A stretch of DNA of 60,000 nt from Bolinopsis microptera (GCF_026151205.1 NC_087082.1:13799365-13859364), one strand, 5' to 3'; positions 25,051-34,989 are shown, counted from the stretch's first letter. The notes: generated by a model from the sequence alone, not told the origin. Made by a program: numbers and translations.

Positions 25051-26275
25051 CATCAACTTTATTAAGTACCTATCAAAAATAAATCTTATATCAATGTAAT
25101 ATATTAAAAATCATAATCCTAAGTCTAATAATAAATCTGTTAAAAACACTTTCTCACTACACTGCGCTCACACACGTTAGTAAGACAAAGGAAAATGCAC
25201 ACCCAGCTAATTTTCAATTTCAAGATAATCATTTTGGATGTGTGGACCCTAGGGTAGACTTAATGTCAAAATTTAGATTAGAGCATTCGAAATCTTTGTT
25301 TGTCCAATCAAGATCAGCATGGTTATGCTGGTTGACGAGCAGTGATTGCTTCATCCTAGACTTCAGGCAGGCCACACTTAGACAGTAGTCACGTATACCA
25401 AGCTTAGGCACAATTACGTTCCAAATACGAGTCGTTCTGCTATTGAAGTTGTCAGGGGGGTCTGCTTGGCTTAGTATAAGGGTGGGTTTCCTACTTGAGC
25501 AGGTGAAATTTTCATGGAGGGAAATCGGAGCACGGAATTTCATGATTTTATAGAGCTCAAGGAAACAATGGTAAGTGTACAGGTTTTGGACGGCAAGTAT
25601 TCCGTGTTCCTTGAACAAAGGTTTCGTGTGCTCTTTCAAGAAAAATTTTTTGTTCAGATTTTGGTTGCCAAACGGTCGAGCACGAGCACAGGTCTTAAAT
25701 TTATCTAGGTATGCCTCCCTGTCGCCAAACAGTACCCTGAGACAATATTTTTGTGCTTTGAATACAGAACTTATACGAGTTTTGGCTGCCCCACCCCAAA
25801 CCGTGATACAATAGGAGAGGTGTGATTCAAATAGAGTGTAATACAACTGGCGGTGTAAGAAATCTGGGAGGGAGCAGCGTAGGCGGCAGAGAGTTGATGT
25901 TGCATGGCTGAGAGAACGCCTAAGTGATTTTATATGTTCTTCCCAGGTTAGCTTTTCATCGATGACGACTCCCAGAAACTTAGCAGATGCAACTTGTTTT
26001 ATTGGAAAGTTATCAATGGTTAGAGTATATTCAGAATTATTGTCAGTCTGGGAGGACGATGCTGGTTTAAAGTGAATGAAACAGCATTTAGACAAGTTGA
26101 CATGGAGTTTGTTTGCTCGCATGATGTTGATGTATCGACTAAGGATCGGTGTAATTACGTGAGATGATCTTTTGATTACACTAACAGGAATATCACTTGC
26201 TTTTCCATTTTCAAATCCTTTTATGCACTGCAGGCAATATAATCTCGGTTTCGTGAAGGAGGTGAGCCTGTCGAT
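25051..26275 (-). pseudogene. LINE RT fragment inserted in the transposon, core deleted
   Basis: The minus-strand frame (stop at 25229) encodes a Jockey/CR1-type RT in which the first palm segment (FENGKASDIPVSVIKRSSHV) is joined directly to the post-catalytic segment (ANKLHVNLSKCCFIHF, then FLGVVIDEKLTWEEHI). The whole F/YADD-containing middle is missing, although the frame stays open. The C-terminal part (SHLSYCITVWGGA, then the region of the conserved SFK..K end) is intact. This is a 5'-truncated and internally deleted, non-functional copy. It lies in the opposite orientation to the host transposon's genes and came after it. Its left boundary (3' end) is uncertain. Confidence 0.75.
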
Positions 26276-26783
26276 CATCAGACTAAGTGAAGAATCAGAT
26301 GACGAGGAACTCCCTGACGAACCTATGCTAACCCATGTTAACATCAACCTCGAAGATGTTTATGACGATTGTGCCAATGATCTCGTCAAAACGCCTCATG
26401 GCACTTTCAGCTTATCCCGACTCGAACCAATCTACCTCAATGGTGAGCGTTCGAGCACAGGCGTCAAATCGAGACAATCCCGATTCTATTATAACGAGTT
26501 TGAGCTCTGCAAGCTAAGTTTCTATGTGAAGGGAAATTATTGCAGACTAAAAACCTGTGAGAGTGAACATCATATTCACAAGGGGGAGAAGGTTAAACTC
26601 CCAGTGTTCACAAAGAAATCCAAATCAGCTACCATTACAAAAGTACCTAAGAAAGTTTCAGGTGAAATCCTGTTTATGTCGAAGGGAAGGGCACCGAAGA
26701 GCTCCTGTTGTAAGGAACACAACAATGGAGACATAACTGTTTGGTTGCTTCATGAGAACAATATATACCGTTGTGTGTTCTAA
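26276..26783 (+). CDS. Third transposon coding region, acidic N-term, C-terminal exon-like
   Basis: The frame is open from the LINE junction to a stop at 26783. It begins with an acidic stretch (LSEESDDEELPDEPM) and continues with ASDxYDDC-like text and a compact region with several Cys and His (YNEFELCKLSFYV, then CRLKTCESEHHIH), ending in WLLHENNIYRCVF. The frame extends upstream into LINE-derived sequence, so the true start is either an ATG here (for example ATGCTAACC at about 26326) or an upstream exon cut off by the LINE. The family is not recognised. It ends 320 bp before the 3' subterminal block. It could be a second subunit or the last exon of an alternatively spliced transposase. Confidence 0.55.
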
Positions 26784-27102
26784 AAACGAACTTAAATTTA
26801 GTTTTTTTATTTATGTGTGCTATTTCACTGTAGGCACCTAATATGTCTCATTAATACATAATTGACAAATTTCTTTTAAGTTTACTCAGTCAGTTTACTG
26901 TATGAAAGATTATAGTTGAAAGGGGGATTATAAGGTGTTGGTTGCATTGATATGACATGTCGAAATGAAATAAAGTATTATTAAGTATCTAGTGATATAC
27001 AATATAATACATAGCAATATTTGATATTTACAGTGAAATTAGTTTCGTTAATATCATTAAAGTATCTGGCATATATTAGACTTGATAAAACTGAAGTTAA
27101 TT
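26784..27102 (+). other. Transposon 3' region
   Basis: AT-rich sequence between the last coding region and the right terminal block. No gene is seen. Confidence 0.4.
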
Positions 27103-27190
27103 CTAGGGCCCTAAAAGGCCTTAGACACATCGAAAATCTAAAAAGGGCCCTAGAAATCAGGGCTTTTTAGGGCCTTTTAGGGCGTTGGCC
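27103..27190. repeat. Right terminus: direct copy of left block plus TIR
   Basis: Contains CCCTAAAAGGCC, AGACACATCGAAAAT, AAAAAGGGCCCTAG and AATCAGGGCTTTTTAGGGC in the same order as the left end, then ends AGGGCCTTTTAGGGCGTT plus GGCC. It is followed by a C7 run belonging to the flank. Confidence 0.85.
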
Positions 27191-27469
27191 CCCCCCCATC
27201 ATAGCGCTCATCTGACTTCTCTGCCGTCGTACGAGGTCTGCTGCTTGCATAACCCAGTTTGCCATATACCTTTTATAAATAGACGGAGACATGAGTATTT
27301 CTTGGTCCATATCTCCACGAATTTCGAAGTTTTCTAATTTCAGTTCTCTTGCCATCGAAGTGAACCATCTATCAGCACAGCCCTCTACATCTTCTTTTTC
27401 TTCATAGTTGAAATCCTTGAGTTTCTTCTGAGATCGGGTCAACTGTAAATCATCCTCCGTGGTGTACAT
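27191..27469 (-). pseudogene. LINE ORF1, N-terminal third (interrupted)
   Basis: A minus-strand frame from ATG at 27469 (MYTTEDDLQLTRSQKKLKD) to the transposon edge, where it reads through a run of Gly codons (G7) into the inserted element. The longer upstream open frame is ignored because it looks like chance. The sequence is mixed helical and charged with no zinc finger. It connects in frame, through one GGCC, with the ORF1 body at 19576-20216. The join is inferred from frame and target duplication only; the N-terminal part is not itself a recognised domain. Confidence 0.65.
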
Positions 27470-27599
27470 TGTATAGTAATGTACAAGTATACACACGCAA
27501 AGGCTTACTACGCGGTAGCAGCAAACTGAACTTATCGCAAAGTTACAAAAGATAAGGGAGCTCGATAATTGCAACGTAAGCTACACACACTACACACAA

Positions 27600-28440
27600 G
27601 TCAAATCGACTCACTGTATCTTTGACCTGATTTTCTAGATAGTTTATCAGCAGCTAACTTCTTGAAGAAAGAATTAGCTTCTTTACCCATTCAACCTGTT
27701 GTTGATAAGACTATGTTTTATCTCGATCTCCATGTTTTTTTTTGGCAAACAGTATAATATATACTATAAATTAAATCAAGTGACGCAATTGATATGACTA
27801 TTGGTGTACATGTTCCATGTTCCACTTCAATGATCCTTTTGTTGTATGCGCTTTTTTTCTGTCTCTCATGGCTAGTGTACTTACTCGTTGGAGATCCGAG
27901 AGCCTTATTGGAAGGAGCTTGAGCATGAAATACTCTTACATCTAAAAATGCAGTTTCCAATGTGTTCCAAATACTCCTAGCCTAGGAGTATTTGGAACAA
28001 ATTAGTCCTAGCGCTTACATCTAATCTAGCTCCATCTGCTTTGTTGGCCCCTGCAGGAAGTTCTGTCCCGTTGACAGGAATCAATAGAGGTTCAGTGGTA
28101 ACATCTTTACGTCCAGCAGTTTCTAAGAGCTCTGCTATCACATCTCTCAATGAATTGTGGCGAAGTGATACATATCCATGAGTGGTTAATAGAGTTGTCA
28201 CTTCCTCACACACATTTTCTTGCAGCGTCTTTTGTTCCAAAGTTATACCTGAGGGCAAGGGCGTCATTGAATTCTTGCTTGTTGATACAGAATCCGAATG
28301 ACTTAAGCAGGAGTGATGAGAACCAGGAACTTGCCCCTTTCTCAGATGTAAGATCTAACTGCAATTTTTGTAACCTCTTCTTTTTTCTCCTTGAAAAACT
28401 CTATTCTTGATTTTCGGATTTGATTCTTGACCTGCACAAG
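27600..28440 (-). pseudogene. Decayed C-terminal part of a PHD-RT-nuclease LINE
   Basis: Read on the minus strand with frameshifts, the pieces appear in the family order. First is SEKGASSWF with KSFGFCINKQEFNDALALRY (28340-28270), next HGYVSLRHNSLRDVIAELLE with EPLLIPV and ARLDVSAR (28240-27999), next TAFLDVRVF with SAYNKRIIEVEHGTCTPIV (27960-27800), and last MGKEANSFFKKLAADKL (27690-27610). The E..LL / RLDV / DVRV spacing suggests a PD-(D/E)XK-type nuclease. There are in-frame stops, a palindrome at 27964-27998 and an inserted AT-rich stretch at 27715-27795. It is clearly non-functional and matches the better preserved copies at 45.4-47.1 kb. Confidence 0.75.
27964..27998. repeat. Perfect 35-nt palindrome
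   Basis: Arms GTTCCAAATACTCCTAG and its exact complement flank a single C. It sits in the middle of the decayed nuclease domain, between its RLDV and DVRV motifs. Confidence 0.95.
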
Positions 28441-28650
28441 TTTTTCCTGATCATCATAAAAGTCTGGTTGTTGACTGTATATTGCTTCTATATAAGATTC
28501 GATGTTGCTTGGCAGGAGTATTCGCCCAATATATTGATTCTACCAAAAAACCTGGTAAAACTTGGTTTATTGTAAAACCATAGCATGCTACCAAAGCTAA
28601 GGACCAAGATCTACTCCAGATACAAATGTTTCAAACAGTATACAGTATAT
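28441..28650. other. Short spacer
   Basis: No feature recognised between the LINE remnant and the palindromic mariner-like element. Confidence 0.4.
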
Positions 28651-29800
28651 ACAGGGTGGGCCATAAAAGACTACCCATCCTTATCTCTTAAAATTGTAAC
28701 AGCTCGCTGAGATCTCACTAATTATTTTTAAAACAAAAAGTGGCATAACTTATGTTCTGATAAATATTTTTGCTTCTAAATTTCACAGAATGTTAATAAC
28801 AAGTAGCTAAACCTTTGTGGCAAGTTTTGTGTGATTGCGAGCTTCACTGAGCTTATTTGACCAATTTAGCCCCTGAGCGAGCTAGCTTGAATTTCTCACC
28901 CAGAACTGTTTACATTGGTTAATAGAAACCACAAAAAAAATCCTGGGTAAAAAAGTTTAAAAACCACCGATTTATTTATGTTTTACCAATTCTATTCACA
29001 ATGATCCATTGCACATTCCATTCTCTACACTGCTGTACAGTGTACATCCTATATTTTAACTGATAAGGACTATCACAGATGATCCTTCCTGCTTGTTTAT
29101 ATCGTTCTTCTCACTTGCCTTAACAAATTTAAAATTATAGCTGGATGATTAGCCTACAATTTCATCGATTTTGGATGGAGTTTACAAACGGTGGTTTGAA
29201 ATAGGTTTACAGCAGGTCAGCCGATTCCCATGAGATGAGTGAATAAACTTGAAAAGAAAACAAACGATAACGTAGATTTCCGGTCGATAATCCATAATCT
29301 TATGAATTCTCAAGAGAATTTTACGATAGCAGGGATAGATTTCCCCCTCAAAAGTCGCAACAATTTATTAATCATTAACGATCATCTCATCATGCCTCGT
29401 AAACTAACTCTCCAGCAACGGATATTCATTGTTTCTGAATCCAAGGATACCCCCTTCGCACACTGTACAGCAGTCTGCAAAATGTCCACAGTCCAGAGAA
29501 TAGAATGTGCAATGCATCATGGTGAATAGAATTGGTAAAACATAAATAAATCGGTGGTTTTTTAATTTTTTACCCAGGATTTGTTGTTGTGGTTTCTATT
29601 AACCAATGTAAACAGTTCTGGGTGAGAAATTAAAGCTAGCACACTCAGAAGCTAACTTTGTCAGACAAGCTCAGACTCACACAAAAATTAGCACGAAGTT
29701 GTGTCTAATTATGATTGACATTCTCTAAAAATTTGAAGCAAAAATATTAATCAGAACGTAAGTTATGGCGCTTTTCCATTCTGAAATAAAATAATTAGTG
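28651..29800. mobile_element. Palindromic mariner-like deletion derivative
   Basis: Long inverted repeats, about 28725-29035 and 29480-29790, face each other. They share TTTACCAATTCTATTCAC, the CCCAGAACTGTTTACATTGG text and the TTTTTGCTTC segment. The left end starts ACAGGGTGGGCCATAAAA next to TATAT, as in many Tc1/mariner-like ends. The outermost ~75 bp of the right arm is missing, and the break is marked by a run of nine or more G. A transposase stub lies inside. Diverged arms suggest an old, immobile copy. Confidence 0.7.
29392..29529 (+). pseudogene. Mariner-like transposase N-terminal stub, 45 codons
   Basis: From ATG at 29392 the frame gives MPRKLTLQQRIFIVSES, which resembles the conserved start of mariner-like transposases (LTxxQRxFIV.., beginning of the first helix-turn-helix). 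After about 25 codons it runs into the right inverted arm and stops. The DD(E/D) core is absent, so the element is an internal deletion derivative. Confidence 0.55.
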
Positions 29801-30965
29801 GGGGGGGGTGACATGTCTCCAATGTCTCCAATGTCTTTTGTCTTTTTTGAAAAGATAGGGTGCAGAGACATGTCCTGGAGACATTGGAGACATTGGAGAC
29901 ACAGCTTTTGGAGACATTGGGGACATAAGAGACATTGGAGACAAAGCTTTTGGAGGATGACCCAGGAGGAGGACTCAGGAGGAGAAGGAGGAGGATGAGG
30001 ACTCAGGAGGAGGACTCAGGAAGAGGACTGAGGAGGACTAAGAAGGAGGAGGACTGAGGAGTACTGAGGAGGATGGCTGAGGAGGATGGCTGAGGAGGAT
30101 AGCTGAGGAGGATGACTGAGGAGGAGGACCTAGGAGGAGGAGGACCCAAGAGGAGGAGGACCCAGGAGGAGGACTCAGGAGGAGGAGGAGGAGGAGGACT
30201 CAGGAAGAGGACTGAGGAGGACAGAGAAGGAGGAAAACTGAGGAGTACTGAGGAAGATGGCTGAGGAGGATGACTGATAGGGAGGAGGAGGAGAAGAAGG
30301 ACTGAGGAGAAGGAGAAGGAGGAAGACCTAGGAGGATGAGGACCCAGGAGGAGGACTCAGGAGGAAGAGGAGGAGGACTCAGGAGGACTGAAAAGGAAGA
30401 GGACTGAGGAGAACTGAGGAGGAGGAGGACTGAATAGGAGGAGGAGGAGGGGGACTGGGGGAGGACTGAGGATGAAGAAGACTGACGAGAAGGATGAGGA
30501 GGACTGAGGAGGAGGACTGAGGACTGAGGAGGATGAAGAGGAGGAAGACCTAGGAGGAGGACTCAGGAAGAGGACTGAGGAGGACAGAGAAGGAGGAGGA
30601 CTGAGGAGTACTGAGGAGGATGGCTGAATAGGATGACTGAGGAGGATGACTGAGAGGGAGGAGGAGGAGAAGAAGGACTGAGGAGAAGGAGAAGGAGGAG
30701 GACCTAGGAGGATGAGGACCCAGGAGGAGGACTCAGGAGGAAGAGGAGGACGAGGACTCAGGAGGACTGAAAAGGAAGAGGACTGAGGAGAACTGAGGAG
30801 GAGGAGGACTGAATAGGAGGAGGAGGAGGAGGGGGACTGGGGAGGACTGAGGATGAAGAAAACTGACGAGAAGGATGAGGAGGAGGACTGAGGACTGGGG
30901 AGGATGGCTGAGGAGAATGGCTGAGGAGGATGACTGAGAGGGAGGAGGAAGAGGACTGAGGAGGA
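29800..30965. repeat. Purine-rich GAGGA satellite, main block
   Basis: About 1.1 kb of GGAGGACTGAGGAGGA and GGACTCAGGA-type units with longer duplicated segments (for example 30130-30400 against 30540-30830). It is preceded at 29813-29950 by GGAGACATTGGAGACATT repeats and their complement. It is almost pure purine on the plus strand. The Ser/Pro-rich open frames on the complement are artefacts of the repeat. The same satellite resumes at 34241 and 37910 after two insertions. Confidence 0.95.
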
Positions 30966-31478
30966 CACAGTGGGCTGTGAGTGGGGGTCATGCTAGCATA
31001 GGGTATTTTAGACCATCACACATGCCCCTAACTTTGTTTCTAAGGTAATTTGGGTACAAAAATACGATTCCAATCATTTACAGGTCCGAAAATGTCTCAG
31101 AAAAAAAATTTTGGGCCGATTTTGAGCAATCTTGTAGTACAAAAATAGGAGGCTGATCCCAGGAAAAGTTGTTTTTTTAGAGGTTTAATCAATTTTAAAG
31201 CTCTTTTATGAACTGTAAACGAAGGACAGCTATCTTAGGAACTCAAATCTTTTTGAATTATGAAAAAATATTGATCAGAACAAAAGTTGTGCCTATTTAT
31301 ATGACCAAAATTTTCTGAAACACCAAAATTGTTCCTGTTATTTTCAAAAATTTCGTTTAAAATCACGATTTTTTGGATTTTTATCAATTTTAACTATAAT
31401 TATTGTGATATTTTGATTTTTCATCCATATGCATCTGGTCTAGGGTGCAAAAAATGCCACAAACATGGAGAATAACTG

Positions 31479-33640
31479 AAATGAAATGAAATGAAATGAG
31501 GTATTTATATCCCGCTCATATGATTAACCAACAACACAAGGAAGGTGGTTAACCATGTCAGAGCGGCTGACTGTGAGTGATGTGAGCAAAAGTGTAAAAA
31601 ATGAACTAAAGTATAACTCAGCATAAGGCAAAGACAAAATTAAAACATCTTTTATTGTAAACCACACTAAACTAAATAGAAGCAGAAACCATACAGTACA
31701 TGTAGGTATAATAAAGGTTAGTACAGTGACATAATCAATCAAGAAAGAATCAGATCCAAGTAAGTAAGAGATCAAGGCATAAAATGGAGTGCGGTAAAAA
31801 ATAAAAGCCAATGTGTCTTGCAAAGTGAAGACAATGGAAAGAAAAACATCAGAACAGATTATATAAATGATTCTTTAACATTCGCTTGAAACAGTTGGTA
31901 TCAGTGATACATCTCAACATCAGGGGAAGAGAGTTCCATGCAATCGGTGCATGGCTTGAGAAACGTCTGTCATCAATTTTGGATCTTTTATTCTTTGGTA
32001 CCTTGAGCATGAGATGGTCATCAGGTCTCTTCGACCTGGTCATGGTCATGGTGTTTGAGAGTTCTTTATCCACTACATCCACATCCAGTAGTGCTTTGAG
32101 GTAATCAGGTGCAGTACCGTGAACTGATTTGTGGATTAAAAGACAAACTTTAAAGAAGATTCGTTGGTCTATATATCACAGTGGGCCACCATGCTATATT
32201 AGGTTCAAAATTGAGTATTTCGATTTAGGATGCATTTAAAATGATCTGATCGGAAAACTGTTTCCCTACAAGATGCAAAAAACCAAAATTAATAATTCCG
32301 TACGGTTCAACCGCAACGCGGCCTCGAAAATCGCAATTTTTCAAAAATCGGTTTTGTTCCTTTTTGGCAGTGAAAAATTGCTGTTATTTTATGCCTGTTC
32401 CTCAAATATGATATAATTAAGTAAGTGACTCCTTTTACATCTCAAAACAACTCTCAGATCTTAATTTATTGAAAAAAACCTTAATAGGCTATCTAATTTA
32501 GCTGATTTTTGACATGAGCCTGAGTTTTTGTCCCATTTTTAGGCAAATTTTTGGTCTTCCAGACCAAGAATAGTTGTTAGGCCGCATTAGGCCGCCATAT
32601 TCCATAGTACCATCTGAAAGCTTAGAGGATTCCCTACAATATACAAGAAAAATCAACTTGGGCAAACTTGGGCATTATTTTAAATGCCGATTTGTTACCA
32701 ATTTATTGGCTTAAACTATGTTATTTAGGGCTTATGCCCAAATATGGGCATACATATTTTTGTTATAACTCGGCCATCTTTTGTTCAATCTTGATGAAAT
32801 TTTAAATACAAGTTCTGAAAGCTTTCAGCTACAAGTAAAGCATTTCAAAACTGATTTTGTGGCTTGTGTAAGGAATTTTGAATTTTTGGGCATTTTGGAG
32901 CTAAAAATTCAAGGAGCATAATTCAAAAATCCCCAATTTTCTCAGTTTTTGTGTATAGTAGGGTCTTGAAATTGGTTTGGATTGTTTTTTTGGGTCAAAG
33001 CAGTCTACAGAACACCTTTCAGACATATTTGGATGGTACTAACATGTCTAATATAGCTTGCCCCCCTATTCTGGCCCACTGTGTATATGTGGGCCTTCTT
33101 ATAGAAGGGAACCAAGTCCGTGGTCCTCTCTTCTATGTTATAGATGAAACGAACTGCCCCATTAAGGGTTGATCTAAGTTTGTTCAATCTGGTCTTAGGT
33201 AGATTCATGTAAAGAGAATTACAGTAGTCTAATTTAGATATGACCAGTTGTTTCACCAGCATCAATTTAATGCCTTCATCAAGGTAACGACCAATGGTTC
33301 TTAGATTCATCATTGTCCAGCTGCATTTCCTTTTGACATTATTGATCTGTCTTTCCATATTTAGAGTTTCATCAAATTTGACACCCAGACTCTTCCAGCT
33401 GTCTCCTTTACACTCCGTAGGCAGAATTTCAGTGCTTCCAAATTGCAGTCTGACACTGAGTTCACACTTTTTTAGAACATGGCTCTTTCCTAACACCAGT
33501 AGTTCTGTCTTTGTTTCGTTCAGTTTCATGTAGTTGTTCACCATCCATGCTTTTATCTCTGCAAGACATTTGTTTGTTCTGTCTTGGACATCAATGAACT
33601 GTACCACACGGTTTGGTTTAAATGAGATGTACAGTTGAGA
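31479..33640 (-). pseudogene. 5'-truncated LINE inside the Transib-like element
   Basis: The 3' end on the plus strand is a (GAAAT)n run at 31477-31500, that is an (ATTTC)n tail. The minus-strand coding pieces give the RT C-terminus: AWMVNNYMKLNETKTELLVLG, then SLGVKFDETLNMERQINNVK, then LVISKLDYCNSLYMNLPK (33607-33090). Beyond a second insertion they continue with DQRIFFKVCLLIHKSVHGTAPDYL and APIAWNSLPLMLR with CFKRMLKNHLYNLF (32170-31860). The join across the 907-bp insertion is out of frame, so the LINE is decayed. Sequence on either side matches the uninterrupted element copy at 57.3 kb, which marks the insertion limits. Confidence 0.8.
32177..33083. mobile_element. Transib-like element, family B (907 bp)
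   Basis: Inverted ends start CACAGTGGGCC. The second block, CATGCTATATTAGG at the left or CAAGCTATATTAG at the right, follows after 6 bp (left) or 16 bp (right). The 5-bp duplication TATAT lies at 32172-32176 and 33084-33088. It splits the LINE of 31479-33640 and is therefore the youngest of this nest. The interior is AT-rich with no coding capacity and is not alignable to family A by eye, although the ends are clearly related. Confidence 0.82.
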
Positions 33641-34240
33641 CTAAAATATGTCAATTTAATAGCAAAATTGAGCTCATAAATTATCTAAAAATGCAGCAAA
33701 TTTTACCCAATTTTTGAGTTTCTTAATTTTGTAAACAGAGTTGCCCAAAACTGCCCAAAGTGATTCTTATTGCATCTGATAGGGAATTGTCTAAGCTTTC
33801 TGATGATACCATGCATTATACCGAACTATTGCAAACCAACAACGATTTCTGTCGTTAAATACCCCAAAAATTGCCTAAAATACACGCCATAAAAAAGGCG
33901 CGGTCAAAAATCAGGTGAAAATGTTAAAGTCACACAGTTTTTTTTAGATGGCTGAGTATTCTTAAGTACTATACTGTATTTCAATTATTAAAAACTGCCT
34001 TGATCAAGCATTTTAGCCCAAAATAATAAATATTAGGCAATTTTTGGCTAAAAAAGGCAAAATTTCTTGACAGTGAAAAATGCTATTTTTTCACGCGACG
34101 CCATTTTGGCATCTTGCAAAGTTTTTAATTACGGTTTTTTGCATGAAATCGGGCTAGCGTTTTACAATAAGGAAAGCTTATTTTCAAAGAAATTTAAGAA
34201 AGTCGATTTTAGGCCTATGCTAGCATGGTAGCCCACTGTG

Positions 34241-34557
34241 GAGGAGGAGTAGGACTGAGGAGGAGATTGAGGAGGACCTAGGAGGAGGAGGACCCAGAAG
34301 GAGGACTCAGGAGGAGGAGGAGAACTCAGGAAGAGGACTGAGGAAGACTGAGAAGGAGGAGGACTGAGGAGTACTGAAGAGGATGACTGAGGAGGAGGAG
34401 CAGGATGAGAAGGACTGAGGAGGAGAAGGAGAAGGTGGAGGAACTAGGAGGAGGATGAACCAGGAGGAGGACTCAGGAGGAAGAGGAGGAGGACTCAGGA
34501 GGAGGACTTAGGAGGAATGAGAAGGAGGAGGACTGAATAGGAAGAGGAGGAGGAAGA
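34241..34557. repeat. Purine-rich GAGGA satellite, second block
   Basis: Continuation of the 29.8-kb satellite, cut at its right end by the LTR retrotransposon. Confidence 0.95.
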
Positions 34558-34858
34558 TGTTATTACTGTTCACACCTTTCTCTCTCTTTCGTGACAGAAT
34601 ACTTCTAACGGTGTTTACCTTTTCTAGCAATGACAAGCAAAGAAGGATAACCGATTGGACTGGGGAGGAGTGGAACATTGGCAGCACACTACCGTCCAAT
34701 CGGTAAGTATTTATAATGTTTAGTTATTAGGTATTTATTTGGAATTGGTTTAATTTGGTTGTAAAGTTATTCTATTATGTACTAAAGTATTTTGTTTTAC
34801 AGGTTTTGTACATACGACAATTACTGGTTTTAATTGGTCAACTTAGAGTCATCTAACA
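34558..34858 (+). repeat. Left LTR, 301 bp
   Basis: Starts TGTTATTACTG and ends CATCTAACA. It differs from the right LTR at CTAACGGTG against CTAACCGTG and at TTTTACAGG against TTTTATGGG. Confidence 0.93.
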
Positions 34859-34989
34859 GTGATAGCAGGAAGTCGGAAAACGTTCTACGCAACGACCTGA
34901 CAGTGGCACTTTGTTTGTGTGTTATTTAGACTATAATTTAGAGACTAATTGAGAGACAGTTTTAGAGTTTTTTGAGTCGAACTTTAACT

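Larger units (their letters stand above)
20217..27190 (+). mobile_element. 6.97-kb DNA transposon with RNase H-like transposase; superfamily unclear
   Basis: The terminal inverted repeats are GGCC followed by AACGCCCTAAAAGGCCCT at 20217-20238, with the complement at 27169-27190. GGCC is interpreted as the 4-bp target duplication, because deleting the element with one GGCC restores a continuous LINE ORF1 frame. The element carries three plus-strand coding regions: a basic 256-aa protein, a 762-aa transposase and an acidic/basic C-terminal protein. A later LINE insertion on the minus strand occupies about 25.05-26.27 kb. The catalytic layout recalls P element/THAP9, but the 4-bp duplication and the termini do not fit the 7-8 bp duplications typical of that superfamily. 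Confidence 0.8.
30966..34240. mobile_element. Transib-like non-autonomous element, family A, copy 1 (contains nested insertions)
   Basis: Both ends carry the heptamer CACAGTG (inverted) and the block CATGCTAGCATAGG. The spacer between them is 16 bp at the left end and 6 bp at the right. GAGGA is duplicated on both sides (30961-30965 and 34241-34245), though the purine satellite makes a chance match possible. Without the LINE at 31479-33640 it would be about 1.11 kb, the same size as copy 2 at 56802-57905, and the interiors align throughout. Exact CACAGTG ends with 5-bp duplications are diagnostic of the Transib/RAG group (established knowledge). It has no transposase of its own. Confidence 0.8.

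Noticed and set aside
20217-27190. Assignment of the transposon to the KDZ (Zisupton) group
   Set aside because: Protein lacks the features I associate with that group, and the 4-bp GGCC duplication differs from the 8-bp duplications expected.
30357-30991. Ser/Pro-rich minus-strand frames of 77-203 codons
   Set aside because: They are direct translations of the complement of the GAGGA satellite; composition alone explains them.
34859-34880. tRNA primer binding site after the left LTR
   Set aside because: The sequence after the LTR does not begin with TGG and I cannot match it to a tRNA 3' end.
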